From NCBI GenBank assembly GCA_947396885.1, contig OX377204.1:7626001-7690000 (forward strand): a DNA stretch of 64,000 nt, written 5' to 3'. Every line of letters starts with the position of its first letter. The first letter of the stretch is position 1. Below, piece by piece: positions 38,501 to 45,349 of this stretch. A program made the position numbers and the translations under genes. A model generated the notes under the pieces. The model did no database searches. It was not told the DNA's origin and saw only the letters and a program-made list of their open reading frames with translations. The stretch comes from Heligmosomoides polygyrus polygyrus (Eukaryota; Nematoda; Chromadorea; Rhabditida; Heligmosomidae).

Positions 38501-39238
38501 TTATTTTTCTCGAATTTGGTGCACGTCTACTTGACGTTTAAGCAAATAGGTAAATAAATAAAGAAAACACTTTGAAAGAAAAATGTAGTAAAGGATTCAA
38601 CATACGGCACTTGAGCTGCAACAGCATTTGAATTTAGATGCAATTTTGGAAATTTCTTCGAAGCATTGTACTCCAATGGATATACACGCCTGCAATTCAC
38701 TTCAGCAGCATCTACGCCGTATTTGACTGAACCAACATGAGATTTAGTCGAAATTACAATATCCGCGAGTTGGTGGCAATTTCTTGATGTACGATTTTTG
38801 AGAAAAAAGAGGAGGTGCAGTTTCTTCTAGCTGAGAGAGAGGCCAAAACATGGATTTCTCTCAGTGCTAGAAGGAATTTGGTCGTATAAAAATTCCAGTG
38901 TACCGATCATCAGCTTCGTATAGAAGCTGTTTTGAACTTTATTCAGTGAAAATTGTCTTTAACACATATTGGAGATAGGGTAGTACCTATGCGAAACCTT
39001 TCAATGAAACAAAAATTTTTCAGGTCGGATCAGTAGTAGTTGTCGGTGCCATCAGAGACGGCGAAGGTGTTAAGTGGACCGTGTTCAGGAACATCGTGAT
39101 TACATGGCTGTCTACAGTTCCAGCATCAGGTTCGCTATCAAGGAAAATTTCATAGCTCTTCAATTTCTAAATAATAATTTGCTTATTTCAGCGTTACTTT
39201 CTGCCGGCATAATGTACTTGTTGAAATTCACTCTGTAG
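19748..39238 (+). CDS. PiT-family sodium/phosphate cotransporter (SLC20-like), 15 exons
   Basis: This is an integral membrane sodium-dependent inorganic phosphate importer. Exons: 19748-19807, 22800-22928, 24288-24336, 25311-25412, 25479-25619, 25728-25813, 25871-25967, 26009-26146, 26192-26401, 29638-29773, 32043-32112, 33132-33247, 34535-34619, 39024-39129, 39192-39238. All junctions are GT-AG with matching phases and the product is 523 residues. The two inverted PiT signature repeats are present: GANDVSN at residues 42-48 and 378-384. Each half also has its STT motif, [13 protein letters not shown] (about 127-139) and [13 protein letters not shown] (about 465-477). The second has Gln471 where the human proteins have His. 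The central cytoplasmic loop is only about 75 residues, much shorter than in mammals. Exon 1 and the exon 9-10 junction are the least certain parts. The introns are packed with transposons, giving 19.5 kb for 1.57 kb of code. Confidence 0.92.
19866..20033. mobile_element. MITE with AGGCCTATGGTATA ends (PiT intron 1)
   Basis: Left TAAGGCCTATGGTATACTCC and right GGGAATATACCATAGGCCTA are inverted repeats. The interior is GC-rich (CGACGCGTCGCGGGAGCGAC). It has no coding capacity and starts about 60 bp after the exon 1 donor. Confidence 0.7.
20257..20424. mobile_element. near-perfect palindromic MITE, GGATTCATCAACGAC ends (PiT intron 1)
   Basis: Arms of about 75 nt match perfectly except for one base (CTTTAAC against CTTAAC), around a loop of roughly 15 nt (CTCACCATATCGCTT). 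The ends are CCGGATTCATCAACGACTTA and its complement. High arm identity suggests recent movement or recent copy correction. Relatives lie at 37531-37697 and 55408-55725. Confidence 0.85.
20488..21889. mobile_element. hAT-like non-autonomous element with CAGGGGTGCACA ends (PiT intron 1)
   Basis: The left end CAGGGGTGCACACAAAATTC leads into TTAAATTTTTTAACGGAATT; the right end mirrors it (CGTTAACCGTTAAATGTGCA then CCCCTG). The flanks CTACATAC and ATACGTAC agree at six of eight positions, fitting an old 8-bp duplication. CAGGGGTG ends are usual for hAT elements. No transposase is visible inside. A SINE family 2 copy (21367-21620) has inserted into it. Confidence 0.65.
21367..21620 (-). mobile_element. 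SINE family 2 copy nested in a hAT-like element
   Basis: Reverse copy with the AAGGATAAGGATAAAGGA tail. The flanks AAAAGGCGTTA and AAAATGCGTTA form an 11-bp target-site duplication with one mismatch, so the SINE is younger than its host element. Confidence 0.8.
22308..22597 (+). mobile_element. SINE family 2 copy with perfect 10-bp TSD (PiT intron 1)
   Basis: Head GGGCGCGTGTAGCGCAGTCG, tail of three TCCTTTA units. The target-site duplication ATTTCGTCTT is perfect (22298-22307 and 22598-22607). It ends 190 bp before exon 2. Confidence 0.88.
22800..22928 (+). CDS. PiT exon 2 (residues 21-63), first signature
   Basis: Acceptor TTTTTTCAG, donor CAG/GTACGC. It encodes membrane helix 1 ([18 protein letters not shown]) and [17 protein letters not shown], the first PiT signature with the Asn-Asp pair thought to bind substrate. 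Confidence 0.95.
23085..23580 (-). mobile_element. Helitron-like element, copy B (PiT intron 2)
   Basis: Read on the - strand from 23580: TCCTACTGTATATAAAGGAG preceded by A, a TG run, CGTCACAACTGGAGG, about two of the roughly 107-bp units, then a GC hairpin (GCCGTCAGTGCGACC pairing with GGTCGCACTGACGGC, about 23091-23128). Same order and orientation as copy A at 10939. Confidence 0.55.
23450..23558. repeat. (CA)n microsatellite with ACAT tail
   Basis: About 35 CA units, then AACACACACA and CATA repeats. It sits at the same internal position as the TG run of copy A. Confidence 0.95.
23837..24087 (-). mobile_element. SINE family 2 copy, diverged (PiT intron 2)
   Basis: Recognisable blocks are GATGCGCCACGCATTTTACT, TTTGAATGCGTGTTT and TGGTACCAAGTCACCGACCC. 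Many substitutions and small deletions make it an older copy than the one at 22308. Confidence 0.7.
24288..24336 (+). CDS. PiT exon 3 (residues 64-79)
   Basis: Encodes [16 protein letters not shown], aligning with the second helix of PiT proteins (ACILASIFE...). The acceptor TTTAAG is weak but phase fits both sides; donor G/GTGAGT. Confidence 0.88.
24850..25047 (+). mobile_element. SINE family 1 copy (PiT intron 3)
   Basis: tRNA-like core about 24889-24961 (GCGCTGG, GGTTCGAGTC, CTGGCGCC), then AGTTTTGATCGCAACAAAG and the TACCAGCCACTTGAGACTC tail ending near GAATTGAATC. Confidence 0.78.
25311..25412 (+). CDS. PiT exon 4 (residues 80-113)
   Basis: Encodes [15 protein letters not shown] and [10 protein letters not shown]. 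It aligns with the extracellular loop and third helix of PiT proteins (...ETIRKGIIDV...). Donor G/GTGAGT. Confidence 0.93.
25479..25619 (+). CDS. PiT exon 5 (residues 114-160)
   Basis: Contains [19 protein letters not shown] followed by [10 protein letters not shown], the re-entrant STTH motif of the N-terminal PiT half. Confidence 0.95.
25728..25813 (+). CDS. PiT exon 6 (residues 161-189)
   Basis: Encodes [20 protein letters not shown], matching the ASWFISPLLSG block of PiT proteins, and ends at Arg-Arg before GTAAGC. Confidence 0.95.
25871..25967 (+). CDS. PiT exon 7 (residues 190-221)
   Basis: Encodes [20 protein letters not shown], equal to the GLRALPVFYA block of PiT proteins. Acceptor ATTGCAG, donor C/GTACTC. 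Confidence 0.95.
26009..26146 (+). CDS. PiT exon 8 (residues 222-267)
   Basis: Encodes [20 protein letters not shown] and KPRLWRKIH, the last helix of the first half and entry to the cytoplasmic loop. A second in-frame acceptor (TTTACAG, exon start 25988) would leave only a 20-nt intron, so 26009 is chosen. Confidence 0.92.
26192..26401 (+). CDS. PiT exon 9 (residues 268-337), cytoplasmic loop
   Basis: A basic, poorly conserved loop (starting [11 protein letters not shown], later [10 protein letters not shown]). Open through all 210 nt, donor A/GTAAGT. It joins exon 10 in phase, but not the exon-like segment at 26664. Confidence 0.75.
26664..26712 (+). other. exon-like segment that does not fit the PiT frame
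   Basis: The 49 nt are bounded by a good acceptor (CTAAACTCAG) and donor (TTTTG/GTAAGT) and read [16 protein letters not shown] in one frame. Their 3' phase fits exon 10, but the 5' phase misses exon 9 by one nucleotide; splicing it in gives a TGA after five codons. It is a poison cassette, a decayed exon, or evidence of a one-base indel in exon 9. Confidence 0.4.
26909..28160 (+). pseudogene. full-length but dead Tc1-like transposon (PiT intron 9)
   Basis: TA flanks both ends. The inverted repeats start CAGGGTGCGGCAAAATTAC (left) and CAGAGTGCGGCAAAATTAC (right complement), about 27 bp with three mismatches. The 1252-bp interior holds a broken Tc1 transposase on the + strand: a helix-turn-helix N-terminus ([20 protein letters not shown]), [10 protein letters not shown] (Val where the first catalytic Asp should be), [30 protein letters not shown] followed by loss of the QQDGAPA block, [14 protein letters not shown] and [12 protein letters not shown]. 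Two catalytic positions are gone and several frame changes are present. Confidence 0.88.
28693..29340 (+). pseudogene. mariner fragment (PiT intron 9)
   Basis: Readable blocks are [40 protein letters not shown] and [20 protein letters not shown]. Later TKMGPLR (a decayed DEKW region) and a right end TTTTGCGACAACCTA of mariner type follow. The C-terminal half is deleted. It is close in sequence to the copy at 16715-17277. Confidence 0.7.
29638..29773 (+). CDS. PiT exon 10 (residues 338-382), second signature
   Basis: Encodes [18 protein letters not shown] and then [20 protein letters not shown], the start of the second PiT signature. Acceptor TTTGTAG, donor AG/GTTAGC. Confidence 0.93.
29774..32042. 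other. PiT intron 10, mostly unassigned
   Basis: Contains a remnant of the GCGAC-rich MITE (about 29985-30035). Frames at 30450-30761 (-) and 31413-31631 (+) are open, but I recognise neither and neither has splice-supported neighbours. Confidence 0.4.
32043..32112 (+). CDS. PiT exon 11 (residues 383-406)
   Basis: Completes the signature with [17 protein letters not shown]. The preceding GT-AG junction splits the Ser codon exactly. Confidence 0.93.
32113..33131. other. PiT intron 11, AT-rich
   Basis: Nothing recognised. An ordinary AT-rich intron. Confidence 0.4.
33132..33247 (+). CDS. PiT exon 12 (residues 407-444)
   Basis: Encodes [20 protein letters not shown] and [18 protein letters not shown], equal to the PIWLLLYGG...GLWVWGRRVI...LTPI block of PiT proteins. 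Confidence 0.94.
33375..34060 (+). pseudogene. RTE/CR1-type LINE fragment, endonuclease end (PiT intron 12)
   Basis: Across frame changes the + strand gives [20 protein letters not shown] and GEAILT. Then comes [12 protein letters not shown], a stop, and [12 protein letters not shown], the diagnostic TEVDHIL end of the LINE apurinic-type endonuclease. [16 protein letters not shown] and a region with [20 protein letters not shown] follow. Truncated on both sides, so no reverse transcriptase. It sits sense to the host gene. Confidence 0.7.
34535..34619 (+). CDS. PiT exon 13 (residues 445-473)
   Basis: Encodes [20 protein letters not shown] followed by PISTTQCL, the second re-entrant motif. Gln471 replaces the His and Leu473 the Lys of the human motif STTHCK. 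Confidence 0.94.
34827..36948. mobile_element. hAT-like non-autonomous element, 2.1 kb (PiT intron 13)
   Basis: Left AGGGGTGTGCGTTAAATT and right AATTGTTAAACGCACACCCC are inverted, of the same family as 20488-21889. The arms contain TTAACG/CGTTAA blocks. No clear target-site duplication was found. A SINE family 2 copy is inserted at 36423-36714. A frame at 35020-35325 (+) inside it has no recognised motif. Confidence 0.6.
36423..36714 (+). mobile_element. SINE family 2 copy with perfect 10-bp TSD, nested
   Basis: Target-site duplication ATTTCCACTG at 36413-36422 and 36715-36724. Head GGCGCGTGTGGCGCAGTCG, tail TCCTTTATCCTTT. The best-preserved copy of the family in this window. Confidence 0.9.
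37150..38402 (-). pseudogene. Tc1-like transposon relic (PiT intron 13), interrupted by a MITE
   Basis: On the - strand from 38402: the CAGGGTG end, then [20 protein letters not shown] and [20 protein letters not shown] (38140-37885, helix-turn-helix and linker), [17 protein letters not shown] (about 37740-37690), the MITE, then [18 protein letters not shown] (about 37470-37415, second catalytic Asp) and a decayed third region. Frameshifts and stops are present and the left terminus is unclear. Confidence 0.75.
37531..37697. mobile_element. palindromic MITE inserted in the Tc1-like relic
   Basis: Arms GGCCGGATTCGTCAACAACT and AACTCGTTGATGTATTCGGC, with internal arms CAGCCGAAATCCCTGATAGC and GCTATCAAGGATTTCGGCTG. 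More diverged than the copy at 20257. It splits the transposase frame, so it came later. Confidence 0.75.
39024..39129 (+). CDS. PiT exon 14 (residues 474-508)
   Basis: Encodes [18 protein letters not shown] and [16 protein letters not shown], matching VGSVVSVG...VDWRLFRNI...W..TVPISG. It follows a 4.4-kb intron holding several transposons. Confidence 0.94.
39192..39238 (+). CDS. PiT exon 15 (residues 509-523 and stop)
   Basis: Encodes [15 protein letters not shown] then TAG, the final helix and a very short cytoplasmic tail, as in other PiT proteins. Acceptor ATTTCAG. Confidence 0.94.
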
Positions 39239-39272
39239 AAGTCCATTCTACATCGAATTGTACATAATGTGT

Positions 39273-39310
39273 AATAAAGCTGTAATAAAGCTATAAAGCT
39301 GTGTAATAAA
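39273..39310 (+). terminator. cluster of poly(A) signals for the PiT gene
   Basis: AATAAA occurs at 39273, 39284 and 39305, beginning 35 nt after the stop codon. A short 3'UTR of this kind is usual in nematodes. The repeated TGTAATAAAGC units look like a small local duplication. Confidence 0.8.
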
Positions 39311-39999
39311 GCTTCAAGCAACAATTAAGTGTTTGCGAGTGAGTGTTTGTGACTAAAGTAAAACATGGTGCTTCAAAAACATACATGCAAAGTACACAGA
39401 TGCATTAAAAAACCTTTAATTTCGGTTTTGATCTACTTGTCGTGAGAGCAAAAAAGCCCTTGTTTCGTGTCCCAGTGGTTTATCTTCGATATAAAAAAAA
39501 CGTAGAGATAGAATTAATACAAAATTTAGGAGTTATGATGGGAGGGAATTGTTTGAAAAATCAGCATTATATATAGATAGGAGTCCCGCTTCGAAGTGGA
39601 GATGCGAACATTAAAGTTGCTGAAAACCCTGTTCGGAATAGTTAAAGTAGGTAAACGAAAGCTCAGTTAGATTAACTATGCTTTAGCCCAAAGTTTGAGG
39701 AAGCAAAACTACCTGCTGGACGGCTCCTGCACAAGCAGAAAAGGAGTTTACTCAGTTTGTACTCTCCGATGTGGTACCACAACAAATGTGGTCCTAATGC
39801 CAACGCGTTGCCATCTTTAGTGAAGAAACGAACAAACACTTTTTACATGAGTAATTATGTGACATGAGCAAAAGAACATGGCCATTAACATAAAGCAACC
39901 ACATCGAGCTAGCTGCTACTTTCTACTTGTACAGCTTTTTCCCTACCTAGGAGTTCAAAAGGCTCGCTGTACGTACAGTGTACAGTATGATAGAGCGAT
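39311..39999. other. unassigned tract downstream of the PiT gene
   Basis: No gene or repeat recognised. Confidence 0.4.
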
Positions 40000-40480
40000 C
40001 TATTGGTTCCTCACTACTGGTTCTCCCTAGTGAAACGGTCCCCATTACTGGTACTGGTTCCCGTCATTGACTCATCCTTGGCGGACAACGTCTTCGGCAC
40101 ACCTGAATCCCCAGGCACATTGGACGACGTGTTCGACAAGTCTTCTGAATCTCCAGACCGCTTTCGGCTCGTCTTCTGTAATTTGACCAATATCGATCTA
40201 CACTTTAAAAACGAACTTCATAATCATGTTCTGCGACCTCGATTACCCCAGGGCTGAAGTTTCGGACCGCTTGGACGACATCTATAAAAGATCGATAATT
40301 TGATCGATATCGATCGATGGTGATCTACACTTCAAAAACGAACCTCATAATCATGTTCAGCAACCTTAATTACCCCAGGGCTAAGGTTGACGACGTGTTC
40401 GGTGTACGTCTACGGCTCGCCATGCACGGTCGCCGACATGTTCTGCTCGTCTACGGAGTCGCCAGGGACGTAGAAGGCGT
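40000..40480 (-). mobile_element. Helitron-like repeat family, copy C (no microsatellite)
   Basis: Two of the roughly 107-bp units (about 40185-40400, with ACCCCAGGGCTGAAGTTTCGG and GATCGATATCGATCGATGG halves) are flanked by GACGTGTTCGGTGTACGTCT. That block also occurs inverted in copy A near 11395-11430. The unit 40000-40140 resembles 60115-60325 (ACTGGT and GACGACGT-type phrases). Confidence 0.5.
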
Positions 40481-40880
40481 TTGGGTATTTTCCGCTATTT
40501 TCTGGCCTTAATTTGTGCCCCGTAATTTTCCTATTTTATGACTCATCGTCGATCAATAGTGTGACTCATCGCTTAGCGGATTATTATATAGTATGATATT
40601 ATTATTATTGTATTCCCATGTAATATAAGAGGATGTAATAAATGAATTCCAACAGTTTATGGGATGTGTCAAATTGTTTACAACTGGAAAGTTTTCGCTA
40701 GTGAATTTCATTGACAGATTCATATGCAAAGTGCCACAGCATTCACAATAACAACGTTTTTTTGCTTAAAATTGCAACTAATTGAAGCTAGAAGTCGAAA
40801 ACGTCGGAAGGATTCGGTTTGACCAATACTAAAAACTGCCTACCATTATTAAACAGTTCCGCTAAATCGAGAGAATGTTG
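40480..40880. other. unassigned tract
   Basis: AT-rich, with TATTATTATT runs near 40590. Nothing recognised. Confidence 0.4.
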
Positions 40881-41500
40881 GGTGAAATTTTCACCGACCT
40901 TAATGGATCGTCATGGGCGAAAACGTACAAGACAAAACGTACATGAAGCTTTGAGCGAATCCAAGTTGTAGTATCTTGTAGCTGAGATCTTGTGCTCTAA
41001 AACTGACAGAGACGGACAGGAAAGTCAAATGGGTTCAGATCTGATGAATTTGATGGCCATTCTTCGTGGGCTATGAAATGTGGAAGTTCGCATTGACACC
41101 ACTGTTGGGCGACACTCGACTAGTGTGAAAGAGCCAGCACTGCTGAAAGCACCACGGCTTGTCTCCGAAGTGAGAATTTTACCATGACTTCATAACTTTC
41201 TCCAGAGCCAATTTCATTTACATTTCCTTATTGATCTTCTCCCCAGCATCGACGAACACAAGAGACGTCTTCCCATCTGAGCTTATCCCCCTAACTATAA
41301 CAATGCTCGAATGTGCAGTTTTCCCGGTGACTTTTTCTCTACAAATGGCTTCTTTCTTGTCTGCTGCGAGAATTTTTGGATTCACAATAGGTTCTGTTGT
41401 GAAAATTTTCTCGTCACTGAAAACGATGTTCCGGTGCGTGTTATCTGCGGAACGCTCCAGAAGTCTTGTACGTCTCTTCGGTCGGACGTTCTTCATTTGT
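40880..41500 (-). pseudogene. Tc1-like transposase relic
   Basis: The - strand frame 41496-41218 contains MKNVRPKRRTRLLERSADNT, then HRNIVFSDEKIFTTEPIVNP (first catalytic Asp intact) and GKTSLVFVDAGEKINKEMYK. Continuing down, HFGDKPWCFQQ is followed by loss of DGAPA, and a decayed NxxDLNP region. Its 5' part is cut off by SINE family 1 at about 41500. Confidence 0.78.
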
Positions 41501-41626
41501 CACAACGATGTTTTGTTGCGATCAAAACTTCTAGCGCCAGGAGGGACTCGAACCCGCACCTCCCTCTGACCGGGTGGGAATGCTCTACGCCTTTACACCA
41601 CCGTTGATCGAACGCAACATCCACAC
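41500..41626 (-). mobile_element. SINE family 1 copy, part 1 (split by a hAT-like element)
   Basis: Contains the 3' tail (GTTTTGTTGCGATCAAAAC complement) and a tRNA-like core at 41534-41603 with part of the acceptor strand lost. The SINE continues at 43468 after a 1.84-kb insertion. Confidence 0.75.
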
Positions 41627-43467
41627 AAGGGATGAGCGGATTATCCGTTATCCGTTATCCGTTATCCGGTTTCCGGGAGGTTTTGGCCTATCCGTTTCGT
41701 TGTTCCGGCAATTTTGGGCCGGATAAGGAACAACAAATTGGCTGATACCCAGGTTTGGGCATGGTATTGCATAGCTGTGAAAGCTTCACAATCATATGAT
41801 CACGAGCAACAATAGAGAGCATTTAAATCTAGAAGGTGGTTGACTTCAGGCATTGATGACGTAGTTGGAAAGACGTCTAACTTCCATCCTTCCAGGGTCG
41901 TTCATTTATACCATACATCTATGAAACCTAGTATGGGCTGATTTCTTCATGAGCTTTTCACCACAAGCCATATGCAGACCAAGAATGCATACAAGCTGCC
42001 TTAATAATATTACTGACGGTCACAAGTGGAGGTCCTGGCACATACAAGATGAGCTGTTTAGTGCCGAATTTACCGTCCTTTTCCACGAACGCAGTATGTA
42101 GGTAGCATTCGGCAATGGTATTTTAGTTTTTACTGATAGACTGTTGTAACGCATTAAGCACACACCGCTGAGCAGTAATGAATACAAGCAAAATGGGCAC
42201 AGGTTCCATCTAAATGAGTGGAGAAAGCTACGCTCCTACAAATTGTTGAGGTGTGTTTATAGAAACGATTCTCTGAAAGTATTTTCTGTACGCTGGTACT
42301 GGTGGTACTTCCGTAATGCTAAGAAATTGATCCTCTCTATTAAAAATCTAAGTAGTGCAATTGAACTGTACTAAACCGATTCTCCGCTGCGCATGTTGGA
42401 ACTTCATTTTAACTTAAGATTGCCTTTTAGGGACATTCTACTTCTGCTTTTCTAGTTTTCAGATCTCTCTGCATGTGCATTTGGAGTGAACAATGGCTTG
42501 TAGTGGCTAGCCTGTAGAAAGCAGGTATTTCATCCATCTTATTCCACGTTCGTAGATCTTGGGATACTGTCGAACAAGAGTATCGATCCGCGTGAAGCTG
42601 CGAAACCAAGATTGTTATGCAGACTTTATTCGGCTGAGTCGGCCTAGCATAGAGAAGTCAAGAGGCGTCGGAGGAGCCATTCATCCAAGGATCATTCTGT
42701 TTGGTCACAGTCTTAATTCAAGAAGAAAACCTGACGATTGATCACTAAAACCACCCAACAATGGAAACTGACATAATGAGGGCAAGTTGTTCGACGAAGA
42801 CAAATGTGAGTGAATAAGAGGTGAATGAGTCTCACATCTCTCCCTCCAAGGGTGACTTATAAATGTCTCCATACGGTTAGTTGGGCTGTTTTACGCATCC
42901 TTTGTCTCGTTCTTCCCATTCGTTTTAACGGCAAAAACATGAAAATTGTAAATTGTACTATGGAAATGTGCTTGAATGAACAAATTCTCAATCTCTCCTC
43001 ATCTTTTCCAGACTTAAATTAAGGTGATCATAGCGAAACATCAGCAGAGTAGAGTTTGCAGAACACTTTTAGTTTCACAGCTTGGTGGTCTTGCTATTTG
43101 TCCTCCCTGATGAGTTTGATAGCAGTTCGCGGAACCTGGTGAAGGATTCGTGTTTGCAATTCGACAAGGCTTCGGCTTGGATGGCAATGAAGAAGCGTTC
43201 CTTTTACTGAAGTTTCGTGAGAATCCCATAGGGCTTTGTTAAGGTGACTGCACTATGTTTAAAAAACTCCATTAAAGTCGTTGGAAAGGACTTATAATTT
43301 GACAGCAGTTGCGGTCCATATCTGATGTTGAAACTTGAGCAGTTTAAGCCCAGTTTTATTTTTGTTGCTTGTTCGTTATCCGTTTTTCCGTTATCCGGCG
43401 ATTTTTGGGCAAAATTATCCGTTATCCGTTATCCGGGTTTCAAAATTTTGTTATCCGCTCATCCCTG
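41627..43467. mobile_element. hAT-like non-autonomous element inserted in a SINE
   Basis: The ends AAGGGATGAGCGGATTATCC (left) and CAGGGATGAGCGGATAAC (right complement) are inverted. Subterminal TTATCCG units are repeated near both ends (41640-41670 and 43375-43440). The 8-bp flanks ATCCACAC and TTCCACAC differ at one base and correspond to continuous SINE sequence, so insertion is clear. No hAT transposase is recognisable in the 1841 bp. A degenerate SINE family 2 copy may lie at 42427-42600 on the - strand. Confidence 0.78.
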
Positions 43468-43530
43468 TTCCACACCTCGTGGGACCGATCAGCAGTCACC
43501 CGTATCCGGGATGACCTGGCCGCTGATATC
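43468..43530 (-). mobile_element. SINE family 1 copy, part 2 (5' domain)
   Basis: CACACCTCGTGGGACCGATC and CACCCGTATCCGGGATGACC continue the copy interrupted at 41626. It then meets a second, inverted copy head to head. Confidence 0.75.
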
Positions 43531-43760
43531 AACTTCCCGGATACGGGTGACTGCTGATCGGTCCCGCGAGGTGTGGATGTTGCGTTCGATCAAACGGCGC
43601 CGGTGGTGTAAAGGCGTAGAGTATTCCCGCCCGGTCAGAGGAAGGTGCGGGTTCGAGTCCCGTCCGGCGCTAGAAGATTTGATCGCAACAAAACATCGTT
43701 GTGGCAGCTTACTACCTCGATACCAGCCACTTGAGGCTTAAGGAAACTGATTTGAATTGT
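43531..43760 (+). mobile_element. SINE family 1 copy, head-to-head with the previous one
   Basis: The 5' domain CCCGGATACGGGTGACTGCT leads to TGTGGATGTTGCGTTCGATC and the best tRNA-like core of the family (43597-43670, acceptor GCGCCGG pairing with CCGGCGC). The tail is TACCAGCCACTTGAGGCTTA. With the preceding copy it forms a hairpin of about 80 bp. Confidence 0.8.
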
Positions 43761-44029
43761 TCTTCATTTGGGTAGAGAGAAAGTGCGCCGTCTGTTGTCA
43801 ATAAAGGCGAAGTCCTAGCTTCCCTATTAGAATGTTTGGTACATGTCGCAAAGATGGGCAGCATTGGTAGGTGGAGACGTGCCAGCCAATTATAACCAAG
43901 CAGAGCACCAACTGAACATACGCCAGTCAATCAGGGTAACGATCATATAGAGTCTATCTGAATGGCACGCTAGTTTGATGCGATTTGATTCGCTGTCGCA
44001 CTACCACCTCCCAATGCTGCCCAACTTCG
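43761..44029. other. unassigned tract
   Basis: Two short segments are repeated in inverted form: GACATGTACC near 44030 against GGTACATGTCGC near 43840, each next to CCAATGCTGCCC or GGGCAGCATTGG. A small foldback is possible. Nothing else is seen. Confidence 0.4.
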
Positions 44030-44473
44030 CGACATGTACCCAATGTTTTTTCACGGAGATAGCGCCTTCCTCTTTCGCCATCTTCCTCATTGAGCGAAGA
44101 GGAATTTTTCTCTCAAATACTTTTTATGACTTCAAACGTTGCAGACAAAACCTTTCTACCTCGTCCTTCTTTGTCCGATGTATTTCCAAGCTCCTCAAAC
44201 CGTTCAATTGCCTTTTGAACCACTCGCTGGAAAAGAGATAGAAGATGAGCAATTTTCTTCGACTCATGATCCTCCTGATGCAAATCGATGATGCGGTGCG
44301 CTTGGGAGTGAGTTTTAACCATAGTCTAAAATGCGAGAAACAGACATAAAACTTTTCGCGTTTCCTACTATAAACAAAACACACATTATTGGCACTTAAA
44401 TTTCTAGAGAAAATCTCGCTCGCGGTTCAAATCCGCAAATTTTCGCCGAGACCCACAATTAATGCGCACCCTG
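44030..44473 (-). pseudogene. Tc1-like transposon, 5' end and DNA-binding domain only
   Basis: The - strand starts CAGGGTGCGCATTAATTGTG at 44473 (TA at 44474-44475). A leader follows, then an ATG at 44322: MVKTHSQAHRIIDLHQEDHE, a helix-turn-helix (KIAHLLSLFQRVVQKAIERF), the GRGRK linker and, after a frame change, RSMRKMAKEEGAISVKKHW. The catalytic domain is absent; the copy stops at about 44030. Confidence 0.75.
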
Positions 44474-44875
44474 TATACAATGATTCGCAACATCCAGGCG
44501 ATGAAAAAGTCAGTGCTTCATTCCTTGAAAACAAGTCTGTGATGGGAGAAGGTGTGTATCAAGAATTTTGCACGCGACAGCTGCCGCATTGCCTAACTAC
44601 GCTACCACGCAGGTGCCAACGCAGCAGAAAAATATTTCAGAATTTCGTCTGACAAGGGAAGGGTATGAAGCGTATGTCTGAACGGGGGAGCGAGTCATAT
44701 AGGGAGAATCCTCACCCCTCATTCGCTTCGAAAATGTGTTTATTTTTTGCCAAGTCGCTAAACCCAAGGAGTGGGGTCACAATGGAATACGGCGCAGCAC
44801 GCGTTTAGGGGTCTTGTACGCCCGCGATGCTGGCTGCAGCCAGTGGCTCGGAACGCAGATGGGTAGAGGGTTGAC
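44474..44875. other. unassigned tract
   Basis: Nothing recognised. Confidence 0.4.
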
Positions 44876-45024
44876 TCACTCGAGAGAGGTCGGAGCTTTG
44901 GTTCCTCTGCGCTGCTGCATTTTTGCATTTCAACTGATTGGTTGAGATTTGGGGGATTCTGACGTCTATACCATTTTCAGACGTTTTCTGCGCATTTTTC
45001 CAGCGGTACGTTGTGGTATTCAAC

Positions 45025-45261
45025 ATGGTGATGCATAAATGCTCAACACCAGTGATACACAGGTACGAAGTGCATGAAGCACCACTGGACACCTTACGGG
45101 TAGCGTATAAAGGCTACAGGCCCCCCATAGTCTGTTTCCATACATGGACCAAAGGCCTCGGGAAAAAGTATCCTACTCGGATTTTCAAAGGAGACCACGT
45201 TGTGACGTCGAAGGTGGTTCAAATGAGAAATGAGGTGTGCGGATCCCGTAAATTAAGCTAA
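45025..45261 (+). CDS. hypothetical ORF inside the inverted-repeat unit
   Basis: I do not recognise it. The frame from ATG 45025 reads MVMHKCSTPVIHRYEVHEAP, then YKGYRPPIVCFHTWTKGLGK and TRIFKGDHVVTSKVVQMRNE, 78 residues. The basic and aromatic content looks protein-like rather than random. No signal peptide or known domain is seen. It could be a broken upstream part of the ORF at 45350. Confidence 0.3.
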   Translation: MVMHKCSTPVIHRYEVHEAPLDTLRVAYKGYRPPIVCFHTWTKGLGKKYPTRIFKGDHVVTSKVVQMRNEVCGSRKLS

Positions 45262-45349
45262 ACGGCATCGATACACTCTTTCCCTCATGTCTGCCTGTCA
45301 CCTGGAAATCAGAGGTCTGCTGAAGGTTTTCTAGAACCGAACACCAACA

